A stretch of 64,000 nucleotides of DNA from Phanerodontia chrysosporium (lineage: Eukaryota > Basidiomycota > Agaricomycetes > Polyporales > Phanerochaetaceae). The stretch lies in NCBI GenBank assembly GCA_001910725.1, contig MJGA01000011.1:186001-250000 (forward strand). Direction: 5' to 3'. How positions within the stretch are numbered: the stretch's first letter is position 1; every line of letters starts with the position of its first letter. Under the pieces are notes generated by a model, which saw only the letters and a program-made list of their open reading frames with translations, had not been told where the DNA came from and did not search any database. Below, piece after piece: positions 41,187 through 53,336 of this stretch. The position numbers and the translations under genes were made by a program.

Positions 41187-42223
41187 ATGGCCCCGCCTCG
41201 GAAATGGCCTCGAGAGGCGTTCACCGACCACCCTGGGCTGAGCCAGCAAGCACCAGAGGCTTACCAAGGGGAGGGTGCTAACAGGAAGCCCAAAGTGTGG
41301 TGTACGCTGTGCCTAGCGTCGGTTGTCGACGACAATACTAGGGTCGACGCCCCCACCTTGCGATACCTATGGGACAACGTCGAGCTTTGTGCCAAGTGTG
41401 CGTATTTTTCCGATGCCGTCACGCTTCAAAGCGTCCTAACATCATCGAACGTACTTTCCTCTCAGTGCACGCAGAAAAGCGTGGCTGGTTGATCTATCGA
41501 CCAGTGACGGCCCTGCACCACCTCACGATATGCAGGTCTGGGCAACCCGACGAGGTTCGCGCTCGGGCAGAACGAGAAATGGCCCAGCGCAACAAGCTCA
41601 GACGCGAGAAGAATAAGACCACGCAACCCGCTGCGGCATGTTCCCTGTCCTCTACAGATCCGCAGCAGCTTCCACCATTGCAAGGAAAGGAGGCGGCGAT
41701 AGTACTCTCCAACAAGCTCCATATGGCAGCCAACGTCCCAGAGAACGAGATCAACGTCACTGCAACCAAATCAGCGACAGATGGTGGGCGAGCATCGTGT
41801 TCAACGCCAAGCTCCAGCGTGGTTGCTCCTGGTTCATCACCCACAGGGGCCGTGCCTTTCTTCGAGGCCGTTCCTATTGAATTTGGCCCTTGGCACGAGC
41901 CGGGGCCGCTGGCCAGCGATGGTCATGTAAGTTATCCTCTTACGCATCATACCCAATACCAGGCACAATATTCGAGCATGAGATCAACGCATACCGCGCG
42001 TCTGCCGGCCCACAGCATTGACAGCATGCCGCTCTCGGAATGGCCACTTTTGGTTCAGGAGAATATGTATCCTGTTCAGTCCACTGTGGCCGAGAACGCA
42101 CATGCAACATCTGTTCCTTTTCAGCCGTATCCTGCCTACATGACATGGGTTTACAACGAGGAGTACACCTTCTGGTGCGACCCACTTTGCGTTGTACTGT
42201 TTACCTCAGAGCTCACGCCATGA
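41187..42223 (+). CDS. Unrecognised gene family, copy C (intact)
   Basis: Best-preserved of the three paralogues. Exon 1 41187-41397 (MAPPRKWPREAFTDHPGL; KPKVWCTLCLASVVDD; LWDNVELCAK), phase-1 intron with GTGCGT and CTCAG, exon 2 from 41466 (EKRGWLIYRPVTALHHLTIC, GQPDEVRARAEREMAQRNKL, basic helix) to a stop at 42221-42223; in frame, 322 residues. More introns may lie in the C-terminal half (a GTAAGT at 41937). The N-part has a CxxC pair and several aromatic residues; the middle is a basic helix; the tail is rich in Ser, Pro, Thr and Tyr. The layout, a small Cys/Trp module plus a disordered tail, could be nuclear or regulatory, but no known domain is recognised and none is claimed. Confidence 0.6.
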
Positions 42224-42649
42224 CTTAGATCCTCGTCGACAATTTCAACAGCACGAAACCATAGAAGTTGTAGAACTCGTGTGACCCAAAGTCTCTCATT
42301 CCATGCTTTTCGCTTACTCCTACCACAACATGTCATCCCAAGATGCCGCGCATTCATCGACCCCGTCTGTGGTGCAGGAGGTTGCGCGGATCTGTCGTCC
42401 ATATACACCTCTCATCGTTACCCTAGATGCTGTACAGTAACTGATATCAATAGAGATTATGTACATCTGATTAGGCTTTCGTGATCTCGTGCTCGCTATG
42501 CACTAGGTAAACGCGCTCCGCCTATGGTATGTCGTGCATTCTGTTTGGGACGACAGACGCAGCATGCACCCTTGCAGTCACCGTCCGTAAGTACACGATT
42601 GACATGGTTCATTGCTCAACCCAGCGCGGTTCCGGTCATGAACCTGTGT
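42224..42649. other. Convergent intergenic region
   Basis: 3' flanks of family copy C and the dehydrogenase gene. No gene or motif is supported. Confidence 0.35.
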
Positions 42650-44915
42650 TCACAGAAGACTCTCGTCAACAATGACAACCGCCTTTCCGGTGTTCGCGCC
42701 AGTGTGCACGTCCCGGAGAGCCTGCGCCGCGGCGCGTAGTCCGTCGTAGCGGTGCTCGCGGCTCGTGATCTTGCCCTGTTGCACAAGCGGCACTGTCTCG
42801 TCGAAGAAGTCCTTCAGCACGTGCGCGGCCTCGCCGCGCGCCACTAGGAAGCCCTTCACGGTAATGCTCCGCTGGAAGATCTCTTCGAAGTGCTGCGGGG
42901 GTGTCAGCGTGGGTGGACAGGACCGCGAGGATGGATGTACCTTCACGACGCTCCCGTCCGCGTGCGCGGCCTGGCTGATGGCGCCACACGCCTATAACGG
43001 TGTTATTCCTGTCTTCTGACAGTGGACGAGGGGACTCACGATGATCAAACCCTCGTCGTTCAAATTGAGAAGCGCAGCGTCGAGCGTAGGGCCCGCCACG
43101 TTGTCCCAATAGCTACGGAAATGGTGTCAGATGCGTGCTCCGCTAGCGAATCGCTCGCTTTACATGTCGATCGGGCCGTGCTCCTTCAGTACACCGAGCG
43201 TATCTGTCTCCTTGTAGTTGAAGGCGACGTCTGCACCACAGTCCTGCATAATCTTGACTTTTGCGGCCGAGCCCGCGGACGCGATGATCTTGAGATGCGG
43301 CGCCATCACTTTGGCGTACTCGATCACGAACCTGTGGCAAGGGTGGCGTCGTAGTTATCGAAGGCAGAAAGGGATAGACGGTACACACGTTCCTACCGGA
43401 CCCGCACCGCCCGACACAAACATGGCTTTGCTCTGTATATCTTGTCAGATGAACGTGAGCTTTGTGACTCGTGCTTTGCTCACCGTCTTGACTTTCTCAG
43501 ACGCAAAGCCCTTCAGACCGTGGTATGACGTCATTCCAGCTGTCCCAAGCGTGCCAGTGTAAATTGACAACGGATTGCCGGGAATTGGCTCGACCTTCCT
43601 ACAGCCGTTTGCAAATCAATGGTCTGGTCCGGATTTTTTTCGATTATGGGCGGAGTCCCCACCCGGCTGATGCCCGGCCCCGGGCGCCCGGGAAACGCCC
43701 GTAGGCCCACCTCCCCCGGAACCCGCACCATCTCATCGCGACCACCACCCCCAAGCTCCAAGCTTCAGCTTCATGAGCAGGTATCATGGACCCACGGTGT
43801 GACAGACTCCCCAGACGCAACACCTGCCTTGACGGCTGCATTAAGCGCGCGACGACGCGATGGAAGCTGGCTCGCCACGTCGTCCTCCCGGTTCTCTCAC
43901 TAAGGAGAGCGACGTTGCTACGGCCGAGGACTGAAGCATCGAGTCCGAGCCGCCGAGCAACTCGGAGCCTGACTCTTGGACTCGACCGGTTTGTGCCTTC
44001 ATAACTAGCTTCATTTCCTTCTGTCAAAAGATGTGTATACAATTTTTTTAATGTTCGCTTTTTGGGTGTACGTACCATATACAGCTGCTGTAGGAGACCT
44101 GTTTTTGCCGTTGCGTTCGCATTTGGGCATCCTGCGCACCTTAAAAGGCAGGTGTCGCATGATGGCGCCTGAGGGGTCTGTCGAAACTAGAGATGAGTCT
44201 AGGAGCGCTGGATATGTCAGGACACCTGGCGTCCTCGCCATCCCGCCTCACCGTCCCCGGGCTTACCACCAGACAATGAGCGGGATAATGCTCGAACGGG
44301 AAATAGTCGGGTTGCCAGGTGCGAAAGGAACCTGTGGTGTCCCCGGGCGCCCGGGGCCGGGCATCAGCCGGGTGGGGACTCCGCCCATAATCGAAAAAAA
44401 TCCGGACCAGACCATTGATTTGCAAACGGCTGTAAGCGGCCGTGCACGAGCCAGAGGACGGGTGCCAGGGTACACGCCGTACTCTGAGAATTCTAGATTA
44501 CTGCTATATGAGCGTGCGACTGAGACGGTCGATCGACTAGCTCCACGCGCACCAAGCATGCCGTAGACTTTGTCGCCGGGCTTGAATTTAGAGTCCTCGC
44601 TGCGCAAAACAACAGCAACACCCGAGTTCTCGATACTGAAAGCGTGTGAGTGGTGTCAAGAAGGATGAAGCTTTATGGGACCTACGGCTTCCCAAGTTCA
44701 AAAGGAGGCACGAAATCAGATACGTTTGGATTGCGCATGCGATAGCGAAGGTACGGATCGCTGCTGATCGCAATGGCTTTGAGGAGTACGCCACCGTCCA
44801 GAGATACGTTGTCCAAGTCGATGTCGCCCTCTATATATTTGAGGTGGACGTCTGGCTCGATGTGCCCCTCGGGATGTGCTGCGTAGATAACGGACCCGTT
44901 CCTCACTATCGGCAT
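42650..44915 (-). pseudogene. Medium-chain NADP-dependent oxidoreductase, broken by a MITE
   Basis: Member of the zinc-independent medium-chain dehydrogenase/reductase group (alkenal/leukotriene-B4 12-hydroxydehydrogenase and quinone-reductase-like). Start MPIVRNGSVIYAAHPEGHI; then DPYLRYRM, FKPGDKVYGM, GTLGTAGMTSYHGL, the NADP-binding FVSGGAGPVG, CGADVAFNYKETD, YWDNVAG, and C-terminal VKGFLVARG and GLRAAAQALRDVHTG. Exons, descending: 44915-44686, 44635-44553, 44483-43484 (interrupted), 43432-43389, 43331-43164, 43112-43040, 42991-42941, 42892-42650. The third exon contains an 831-bp TA-flanked transposon; leaving out the element and one TA gives 1,059 nt, exactly 353 codons. All other exons are intact, so the insertion is recent. 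It shares a 480-bp upstream region with MSH4. Confidence 0.85.
43602..44432. mobile_element. 831-bp MITE with 91-bp terminal inverted repeats and TA duplication
   Basis: Terminal inverted repeats 43602-43692 and 44342-44432 match perfectly over 91 bp (ends CAGCCGTTTGCAAATC). TA lies on both sides (43600-43601 and 44433-44434). TA duplications and CAG ends fit the Tc1/mariner-pogo superfamily. No transposase is encoded. Confidence 0.88.
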
Positions 44916-45395
44916 GGTGGTCTGACCTAGGAGAATGTGGTGAGAGTGAGCAGAGACCGTTGTTATATACGGTAGCACCGGTACCGGCTCGAGAAGACGC
45001 GAGTCTCCGCCGGCTACTTACCTCAGACCTGAAACCAGTCGAGGACACGCGTAGATGCCCAAACCTAGCCGTTCGGCATCGGCAAGGTTCTTCAATCCTG
45101 CCGCACCCACCCACGGTGGGTCATCAGGCTGAGACAAGCTACAGACTCGGAGTCGGTCCTGCGATGGTGGGTTGTTCCACCGAGACGGAGTGCGGCAAGC
45201 CGCGCCAACGCGAAGTGCGGCAGAGCACGTGGACAGACACGTGGCAAATACCCCGCCAACGCGCGAGAGTGTCGCGGAGCGCGCGCTGCTTGTCCTCCGA
45301 CACCGTTCTTCGACCCCGCGGACGAGCCGTGGCAGCGTCTTCTGGCTCTCAACGCACGTTTTATACATCGTACAAGCCGCACCATCTCGAAACAA
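44916..45395. promoter_or_regulatory. Divergent promoter region, oxidoreductase / MSH4
   Basis: 480 bp between divergent start codons. Only unconvincing ORFs; no clear TATA box or named motif. Confidence 0.4.
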
Positions 45396-48300
45396 ATGTC
45401 AGAGTATCCTTCCGGAAGGCCCTCCTCGTCGCGTCCGCCGACCTCGCGCCCGTATACTGCTCAGTCTACTGCTCGTCCTTACACTGCCCAGTCCAGGCCT
45501 CCAACTGGAAGGCCTACCACGGCTGCATCCTCAAGATATGAGGCCAGCTACATAATTGCCATCGTCGAGGGACGCGGTGTCGGCCGCGAGGTTGGGATGG
45601 CTGCCCTGGACAAGGAGACAGGCAGAGTCAGTCTCATCCAGGTAATACCTTAGCTCGACATTAGTATGCAAGAAGTTGATTGTTGAGTTTATGCTCCCAG
45701 TTGGCGGATTGCCCTACATACGTCAAGACATTGCATCAAATGCACCTGCACAGGCCCTGCCTGGTTCTTGTGCCAGACACCTTCGTTTCACTATCGGACT
45801 CGACGCTGGCAAGTGGCGGGCAGCGTGCAAGCACAACATCTCTGCTCGTGCAATGCATCCTCGAAGAGTTCGAAGCCACCCCTGTCGAACCTGTTCTCCG
45901 CAAGTATTGGAGCGACGCCGCCGGTTCGCAAGGCTCCTCCTCGCAGAGTCGGGGGTGCTAACCTCTACATACACCAGGGCTCGAGTTCATCAACCAACTG
46001 TGCGTCGAAGATGATGAACGCGCCGCTACGCTCGTAGCTGTATCTAATAAGTGAGTACTTGCGCATATATGCATGTTGACATGTCTCTCAACGCTGTTTG
46101 CAGGTACTACGCACTTTCAGCCGCCAGCGCGCTCTTCAAGCATGCCGAAACAAAGCTCAACACACGATTTTCGTCTGCCTCCTTACGCATACGTTATGTG
46201 CAAGTCGAGGGGACCATGATGATTGACCCTGAGACGGCTCGTAATCTGGAGCTTGTCAGCAATATGACGAGTAGGAGGTCTTCCCATTCTCTGTTTGGGT
46301 AAGTCTGTTCGATATTTCTTGCATATATGCGCCATTTGATGTAGAAACTTAGGATTCTCAATCACACATACACTGCTATGGCGGCGCGACTGCTGCGCGT
46401 GACGCTCCTCGCGCCCATCACTGGTACACTTCTTGTCTTCGGCATTCACTGTGGAAACTCAAAATTTGACAGTGCAAGCTGCCATAGATGCCCGGCTAGA
46501 CGTGGTAGAAGGTACGATAATCACCGTAGTGGAGATGGATGTCTGACGCCCCGCAGAACTGGTCCAAAGCGAAGATCGCTTCCACGACGTCAAGGATGCG
46601 CTGAAGATGCTCAACAAACTTGATTTCGATAAACTCATCTCCTCGGTACGAGTGGTACGCTGAGGCCTCCAATTGGACAAGGCTCATCTTCCAACACCCA
46701 TAGCTTGCCGCTTCCGAGGCTCGTGAAACGTCCAGCGCGAAAACTGCTGCGGCGCGCGTTACGCAAATGCTCAACCTGCGCAGCATCGTACAGTGCATGC
46801 CCGTCATGGCCAGAGCCCTCCAAGGCAGCCGATCGCAGCTACTGCAGATCATCCAGGAGGTTCGTATCTGCGTCATCTGTTTGCGGCCCGCGTTAATGAC
46901 GCATGCAGATGATATCAGACGAAAGGCTTGCCAAGATCGAGCAACTGGTGTCAAGTAGCTTAAACGAGAACGCAATGCTCCAGAAGGTGATCAAAAGCTC
47001 AAGGCTTGTCCGTCCTCTGTGCTGATCTCAAGCAGGGCGGGCTGGGGGCCATGAACGCCAAAGTCTATGCGGTCAAGGTACTGGCAGGATGCTCTTCTTC
47101 TTCCACCAACTCAACCTCTTAATGTCCGTATAGGCAAACTACGATCGTCTTCTGGACGTTGCCCGAGAGACATACAAGGAGAACATCGGCGACATCTTTG
47201 CGCTCAACACCGCTCTCTCGGAGGAGCACGGCCTCCCACTCACATTGGTGTACCAGGACTCGGGATTCGTGTTCACGTTAAAGAAGGCTGATCTCGACGG
47301 CGAGCTGCCGCCGGGTTTCATCAATGTGACGTCGCGGAAGGCGAAGTGGGTATTCTCGAGTGTCGAGCTGGTGCGTCTGTTCCTGTCTTGCATCGACGGT
47401 GCTCAAGGTTTATGCGACGCGCTCGAGCAGAAGAAACGGAATGCACGGATGAAAGATGCACTTGACGAGACACTGATCCTCAGCGAGAAGATCATCCACG
47501 AGCTTGTAGCGGATATTGTGATTGACATTGGTGCTCTGTATAAGGCGTCTGAGGCTGTCGCGCTGCTGGACATGTTGTGGTCGTTTGCGCATGCCACAAT
47601 CTGTACGTGGCCTTTTCGCCATCGACACTAGACTCCCCCAGAGCTGAAACCGATGCCGTTCCTGCAGTGAGGAACTATGGTGCGTTTCCGTGGACTGAAT
47701 ACGTGCTTGCCTAATATCAAACTAGTGCGCCCTGAGTTCACGGGTACACTCGCCATCAAGGCGGGGCGCCATCCCGTTCTCGAGGACGTGCAAGCCGCGG
47801 GGTCGCTAGTGCCGAACGACGTATACTGCTGCGAAGCGTCGAGCTTCCAAATCATCCAGGGCCCCAAGTGCGTCGCTGCATTTCCACTCATTCAGTGCAT
47901 CTCGTTCAGACCGAGACAGTATGTCGGGCAAAAGCACATATCTCCGCCAAATCGGCCTCCTGACAATCATGGCAATGAGTGGCTCTTTTGTTCCTGCGGA
48001 GTACGGTAGCTTCAGGTGTGTTCAAGTGTGCACCCTCTCGGGTCCTTTGTGCTCATCCGCAGTCGCTCAGAGTGCACGATGCCCTGCTAACGCGATTGTC
48101 GAACGACGACGACATGGAGAAGAGTCTGAGCACATTCGCGAACGAGATGGCGTCCTCCGCGATGATACTTGGTGCGTATTCCTTTGCTTGATCATGTGGT
48201 GCTTATCCCCTTCACAGGTCTGGCCACTCCGGATTCGTTGGTGCTCATCGATGAGCTCGGGCGCGGGACCTCCCCAAATGAAGGTATCGGGATCTCGCAT

Positions 48301-49134
48301 GCTATCGCCGAGCACCTGATCAAATTGAAGGTGCGTTACGCAACAATTGGTACGACCAGGTGCTGATTCTGCACCAGGCATACGTCTTCTTTGCTACGTA
48401 AAGTGCCTGGGACACGCTGAGGCGTAGAGGGCTCACCGAGTCTTGTAGGCACTTCAATGAGCTGGTGACGACACTCAGTCGTCAACCTTCGGTGGTGAAG
48501 TATGTATCTCGTGCCTCACGCGTACGCCTCTGACGTCGGTTTTAGTTTACACCTGTCCGTGCAGAAGACACGGCATACGACTACAAACTTTGGCATGAGA
48601 TTCGAGTACAGGTACACCATGTGTTAGTCTAACGAAGGAACGCGCTGATGTATCACAGGATTATGGACGGCGCGCAACAGAATATCACGCATTATGGTTC
48701 GCCCTCGATGGCTCGATGAGGGCGATACTGAACGGGCTGTACACTAGGACTCGACCTCGCGCGCCTCGCAGATCTCCCTGCAGATGTCATCGCAGAAGCG
48801 CGGCGCGTCTCCGAACAGCTCGCTGCGATCGAGGCGAAGAAGCACGAGGAAAGTGAGAGCACGAAGACTGCGACCCGGCGGAAGGCGCTGCTCAGGGTAA
48901 ACCTTCTCTTTCCCTATAGCTTGGTATTCTCCGCAGGACTGCTTGGCTCACTGGACGTCACGCTCTGTTTGCTTGCTTGGCGGACTATCACCGACATACT
49001 GGCGACGCTAGCTCAAGACCCAGCTGACGCAGGCTCTGGACCATTCGACACTGCCGGATGAAGACCTGACTGCATACATCGCACGCTTTCAGAAGGATAT
49101 CTATCGCATCTTGCAAGAGAACCAGAGTGGCTGA
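45396..49134 (+). CDS. MSH4: Meiotic MutS homologue MSH4
   Basis: Pairs with MSH5 to stabilise recombination intermediates for crossovers in meiosis; the family lacks the mismatch-binding N-terminal domain. After a low-complexity N-tail with repeats (RPYTAQS), the connector and core domains follow ([41 protein letters not shown]). The ATPase has Walker A GPNMSGKST split by an intron at the Asn codon (about 47870-47920), then [16 protein letters not shown] (Walker B) and FFATHFNEL. Many short exons, among them 45396-45641, from 45701, from about 45976, and so on; the C-terminus ends [12 protein letters not shown] with TGA at 49132-49134. MSH4 is preferred over MSH2, MSH3 and MSH6 because mismatch domain I is absent and the core matches. 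No frame break was seen. It converges on PUT1 249 bp downstream. Confidence 0.92.
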
Positions 49135-49383
49135 CTCGATATTTGCTGAAGCTTCCCTGTAATGCTCTGGGTGCTGGTTCGAAAGTAAAGCGCAATGTCA
49201 GGACAATGCTAGATGGATTCTGTTTTACACATCCGTTGACCACTGCGATTATCAAGGAGTTAGAGCCACAGAATCCCATTGAAGTGACATTAAACGCGAG
49301 TTTTCCCTGATGTCCGTAAGATAGCACTGGTACTGGAGTCTAAACCATATCTAGTAAGATACTCATCTACACAGGGCCACATG

Positions 49384-51350
49384 CTACCCGAATATTTTCT
49401 TCTTGATTCCGTCCCAAGCACGCTTACGCTCTGCTGCAGCAGCGCCGTCGCCCAGCACAGACTTGTTCTCGATTGCGCGGCGACTGAGGTAGGGCATCAC
49501 CTGAACATGGTCATTGAGCCCCATGAGGACGTTGGACAGTTGAAGTGGACGTACCTCCGCGAGCGAGCCGTAAGGCACGTATTTGATCACGAACGGTGTC
49601 GATGAGCGCGTGCGATCCACCAGATAGTCCGTGAGGTCGTCGTGCATACCTGGCGGGGACATCAGCACCTTCCAGAGCCACGTAGGATAAGAAACGCACC
49701 GTAGAGCTGCGCGAGCGCGATGCGCTCTGTGATCTCGCTTCCGATGTGCACGACAGGCTCGAGCGTGGGCGTGACGTCCTCGGTGCGTGCGAGGCCTTTC
49801 TCGACGAGGCGGTCGAGCACGAGGCGGCAGCTCGGCCAGTTGTGCGTCCCGAACAGCACGCCGACCGTGGGGCTCCGCGGCGCCGCGTCCTTGCGGCCGA
49901 ACCACGAAGCACGCGGCGCGACGTCCGCCGCGACGGCGTCGAGCAGGATGTCGACGCAGCGGTTATAGCACGCGTCCGTGTCCGGCTTCGTCGTCCACAC
50001 CGGCGGGAGGTCGTCTGGCGAGATCGATAAAGAGTGAGCGTCGGTCTTGGAATCTGAGGAGCGTGTCGCAGCGTGCGCGGCGAGTTCATGTGGGTGATAC
50101 GCTCCACGGACGAGTTTGACACCAAGCGCGAAACCGTTCGCCTTTGCCACCTTCAGGCTATGTATCAGGTGAGACTCGTTCCTAGAGAAGTGTCAGCGCG
50201 GCGTGGGGCAAAGGGAGGCATGTTACCGACCTGCGGAGGTATGCTTGGTACGTATTATAGACCAGAGGCTGGACGTCGGGTGATGAAGACGAAGACGATG
50301 GCCGGTTGTACTTCGACATGAGAGCAAAGGCGAATGCATCTAGTGCGGGCTGCTCAACGTCAGCAATGCACCAAATGTGGAAAGACTGCTACTGACTTGA
50401 TACCAGCTGTGCTCAGCGTCGATAATGATCTTGACACCGCGATGTTGTGCATGCGTGCAGATGGCGTTGAGGTCCGCGTAAAGTTCCTTCAAGTCTGCAA
50501 TATCCTGCTGCGATATGACCGCGTCCGAGTTGAGTTTGCAGTTCAGGACATCGAGGTCTGACGGGTGTGGCGTGCCAGGGAAAGGAATCGAAGCGGATGG
50601 CCTACGCTGGACGAGATACCGGGAGAAGTTAACCAGAGACTGAGGGTCAAGGAGCAACGCTGACTGCAAGAGACATTAGACTCTTCGTATGATCCAAAAC
50701 AAAGCACGCACCAGCTTGATGGCGACCCATGTCCTCCTACCCTTGCTAGACCCTGGCGGTAGGTGCTTGTCCTCAAAGTCCGCCGCAACGTCAATGCTAT
50801 GGATCATCTCCTGCACGCAGCGCTTGTGAATTGGTTGCACACCCTTGGCCTTGCCGGTCGCCTTGCCTGCTGCCTCATCCTCGTCGACCTCCACGCTGTA
50901 CGCAAAGAGACACCCCTTGTTCTCCGCGCGAAGCTGCTCGACCAATGGGAGCGCACCCTCTGCAGTCTCTCCACCGACAAACTGGTCGAAGAACGTTACG
51001 CGGACGATGGCCTTGGTGATATCGCTGACGACGGGTACCGAGAAGAGCGTGGACAGAATCTGGGGCGACCAATCGACGAGCGGAGGCACCGAGCACATCG
51101 CGTACACGACATATGCGCGTAGGAGACTTGAGAGCGAGGGCGACGGACGTTCACGCTTCGAGACATCTGCGTCTGCATGCACAGGCTGGTCTTTGAGCCA
51201 GACATACGAGGCGACCGAGATGCCAGAAACTACGCCTAGTACGGGGAGGCTGCGCGAGCGGGTCTGGCGAGGTGGCGCCGACGCGAACGAGCGACACAGC
51301 GGGCGCCGCGATAGGCGAGGGAGGGTCCCCCAGAGGAGACGAAAGGACAT
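49384..51350 (-). CDS. PUT1: Proline dehydrogenase, mitochondrial
   Basis: FAD enzyme of the mitochondrial inner membrane that oxidises proline to pyrroline-5-carboxylate and passes electrons to ubiquinone. N-terminus MSFRLLWGTLPRLSRRPLCR is a strong mitochondrial presequence, followed by a short hydrophobic stretch. TIM-barrel motifs: DQFVGGETAEGALPLVEQLR, IIIDAEHSWYQ, VYNTYQAYLRR, GVKLVRGAYH, CYNRCVDILL, VLFGTHNW, FVIKYVPYG, and a C-terminal YLSRRAIENKSVL. Exons, descending: 51350-50712, 50663-50397, 50349-50231, 50181-49700, 49649-49384; in frame, 590 residues. It is divergent from the amidohydrolase. Confidence 0.95.
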
Positions 51351-51692
51351 CGTCGATGTCGAGAAGAGGAGTGGGTGCACCGTGCAAGAGCCGATACCGG
51401 TACGGCCGACATGATAAGCTGGGCTCGCCCATGGATCCGCCCGGACTGTCTCGTGGCCATCGTTCGATGCAGTTCCGACGGATGCTCCTCGACGCCCGGT
51501 ACACCGCTCGGTATGCAAAGAACGACGTCGAGCTTTGCTCAAGTCTTCGTTGGCGACAGTTGGCGACAGCCGAGCGTCAGGACCAACCCGGTGGATCGTT
51601 CACAGGTCCACATGGTCCTGTATAGGGATCATATCTTGCGCGACTGCGTAGTGGAGGTGGAGTGAGAGGCCTGTACAACACCAACGTCGACG
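51351..51692. promoter_or_regulatory. Divergent promoter region, PUT1 / amidohydrolase
   Basis: 342 bp between divergent start codons. No certain core motif is seen. Joint control of the two genes is possible but not shown. Confidence 0.4.
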
Positions 51693-53336
51693 ATGCACCA
51701 GGCGTGGCCAGGGACAACGATGAAGATCGTCGCAGGAAAGCTCTTTGACTCGTACACTGGCGATCTCCTCGAAAACCAGCTCATCACAGTCTCTCCCGAC
51801 TCTGGCCTGATCCTGAACGTGCAGAAGTACGAAGACAAGCAGGAGTGGTTTGAAGAGAAAGGCATTGATCTTGAGGACAATTCAGTCGTCGACCTGCGCG
51901 GTCAGACCGTTCTACCGGGGCTCGTCGACACCCATGTTCACAGTGCGCAGTATATACATATTGCCCACGTGAAAAACCATTAACTATCTGCAGTGTTCTT
52001 GCACTCGTACTCGGAGACGAGTTGGACAGACCAAGTCACCCGCGAGAGTCTAGCCGAGCGGACTATCCGCGCCACCGTCCATGCCAGGCGGACGTTGATG
52101 GCGGGCTACACTGCAGTCCGGTGCGTCTGCATGCCTGCTATGGCGTAGACTGTGCCCGACCTTTTCCCACAGCGACCTAGGCACTGAAGGTGCTCTCGAC
52201 GCAGACCTCGCCCTTCGCAAGTGCATTTCTGGCCCCAACCCTATCGCTGTCGGACCACGGTACTTCACCGCGAACCGCGCCATCGTTGCCACAGGGAGCT
52301 ACGGTGCGGCCTTCGGAACCCTGCCACCGGCACGGAGCTGACCACCAGACAGGCCCAAAGAATGCGCTGTACCCGGACCGTGACGGCGTGGAGGGCGTCA
52401 TGGGTGCCGAGGTCGCAGACGGTGAAGTCGAGTGCGCCAAAGCGGTCCGCAGGCAGGTCGGGGCTGGCGCAGACTGCATCAAGGCGGGCGACCTCCGAAC
52501 AGCACCTTGTCCACTGCACTGACTGCTTGACCTCCCAGATCTATGCGGACTACCGTTTTCGCGCGAACATGGCCGACGTCTCCCCCTCGGCTGCCGCAGC
52601 GTCCATCGGGTCCTTCACCGACTCGGAGATTCAGACCATGATCACGGAAGCGCACCGCCTGGGTGTCAAGATTGTCGCGCATGCGCAGGACGAAAGGACC
52701 CTAAAGCGACTGACCGCAGACGCAAACACGCACGTCGACAGCATCGAGCACGGCTACGACATGCTCGCGCTGCTGCAGAACGTGCAGCCAGGTGGGAACC
52801 TCTTCGCATCGCCCACCACAACCCCAGAGCCGCGCCCGCTCTTCTGGAACCCGACGCTCGCGGTGTACTACAGCGGAGGTGCGGCGCGCTCCGCGGCGTG
52901 GCAGCGCGCAGCAGCCAGCTTCCGTGCGTTCCTCCAAAAGCGACCACGCGACGTGCGCATCGCGTGCGGCGGCGACACGGGCGCGTTCGCGCACGGCGAC
53001 AACGCGCTCGAGATGCAGCTCATGGTGGGGCTCGGGGCCGACTGGCGTGAGGTGCTTCAGTGGGGCACGCGGGCTGGCTGGGAGTGCATCCGAAGCGTGC
53101 GTTGGGAGGGCGGCGAGGGCGCCGCTCGCCTCGCCCGCGTTGAGCAGCTCCAGGAGGACACGCGTCTCGTCGGTGACAACGAGGTGCCATTTGGCGTGGT
53201 GCGGAAAGGCTTTGCGGCGGACATTATCGCGACAATGGGGGATCTGGAGAATAACTTTGGACATGCTGTCGACAAGAGTAACATTAGCTTCGTTATGAAG
53301 GGAGGGAAGATCTACAAGCGAGGGGGAAAGAGGTAG
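51693..53336 (+). CDS. Metal-dependent amidohydrolase (imidazolonepropionase/prolidase-like)
   Basis: Member of the amidohydrolase superfamily, which hydrolyses C-N or similar bonds with one or two metal ions in a TIM barrel. N-terminal beta domain (KIVAGKLFDSYTGDLLENQ), the metal motif DTHVH, then FLHSYSETSW, YTAVRDLG, IAVGPRYFTANRAIVATGSYG, GADCIKIYADY, GVKIVAHAQDE (metal His), DSIEHGYDM, NPTLAVYY, IACGGDTGAFAHGDNALEM (metal Asp), and a C-terminal GFAADIIATMGDLENNF. Introns include 51943-51999 and a GC-AG intron at 52494-52538. Start at 51693 or 51720 is equally possible. Substrate is unknown; peptidase, lactonase and deaminase relatives share these motifs. Confidence 0.85.

Noticed and set aside
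43602..44432. MITE acting as a normal intron of the dehydrogenase
   Set aside because: The element lacks GT and AG at its ends, and TA duplications plus perfect inverted repeats show a transposon. Rescue by nearby cryptic sites cannot be excluded without RNA.
52305..52350. Frameshift in the amidohydrolase after ATGSYG
   Set aside because: A GTGCGG donor after the Gly codon and CCAGACAG acceptor make an intron that restores the frame to PKNALYPD.
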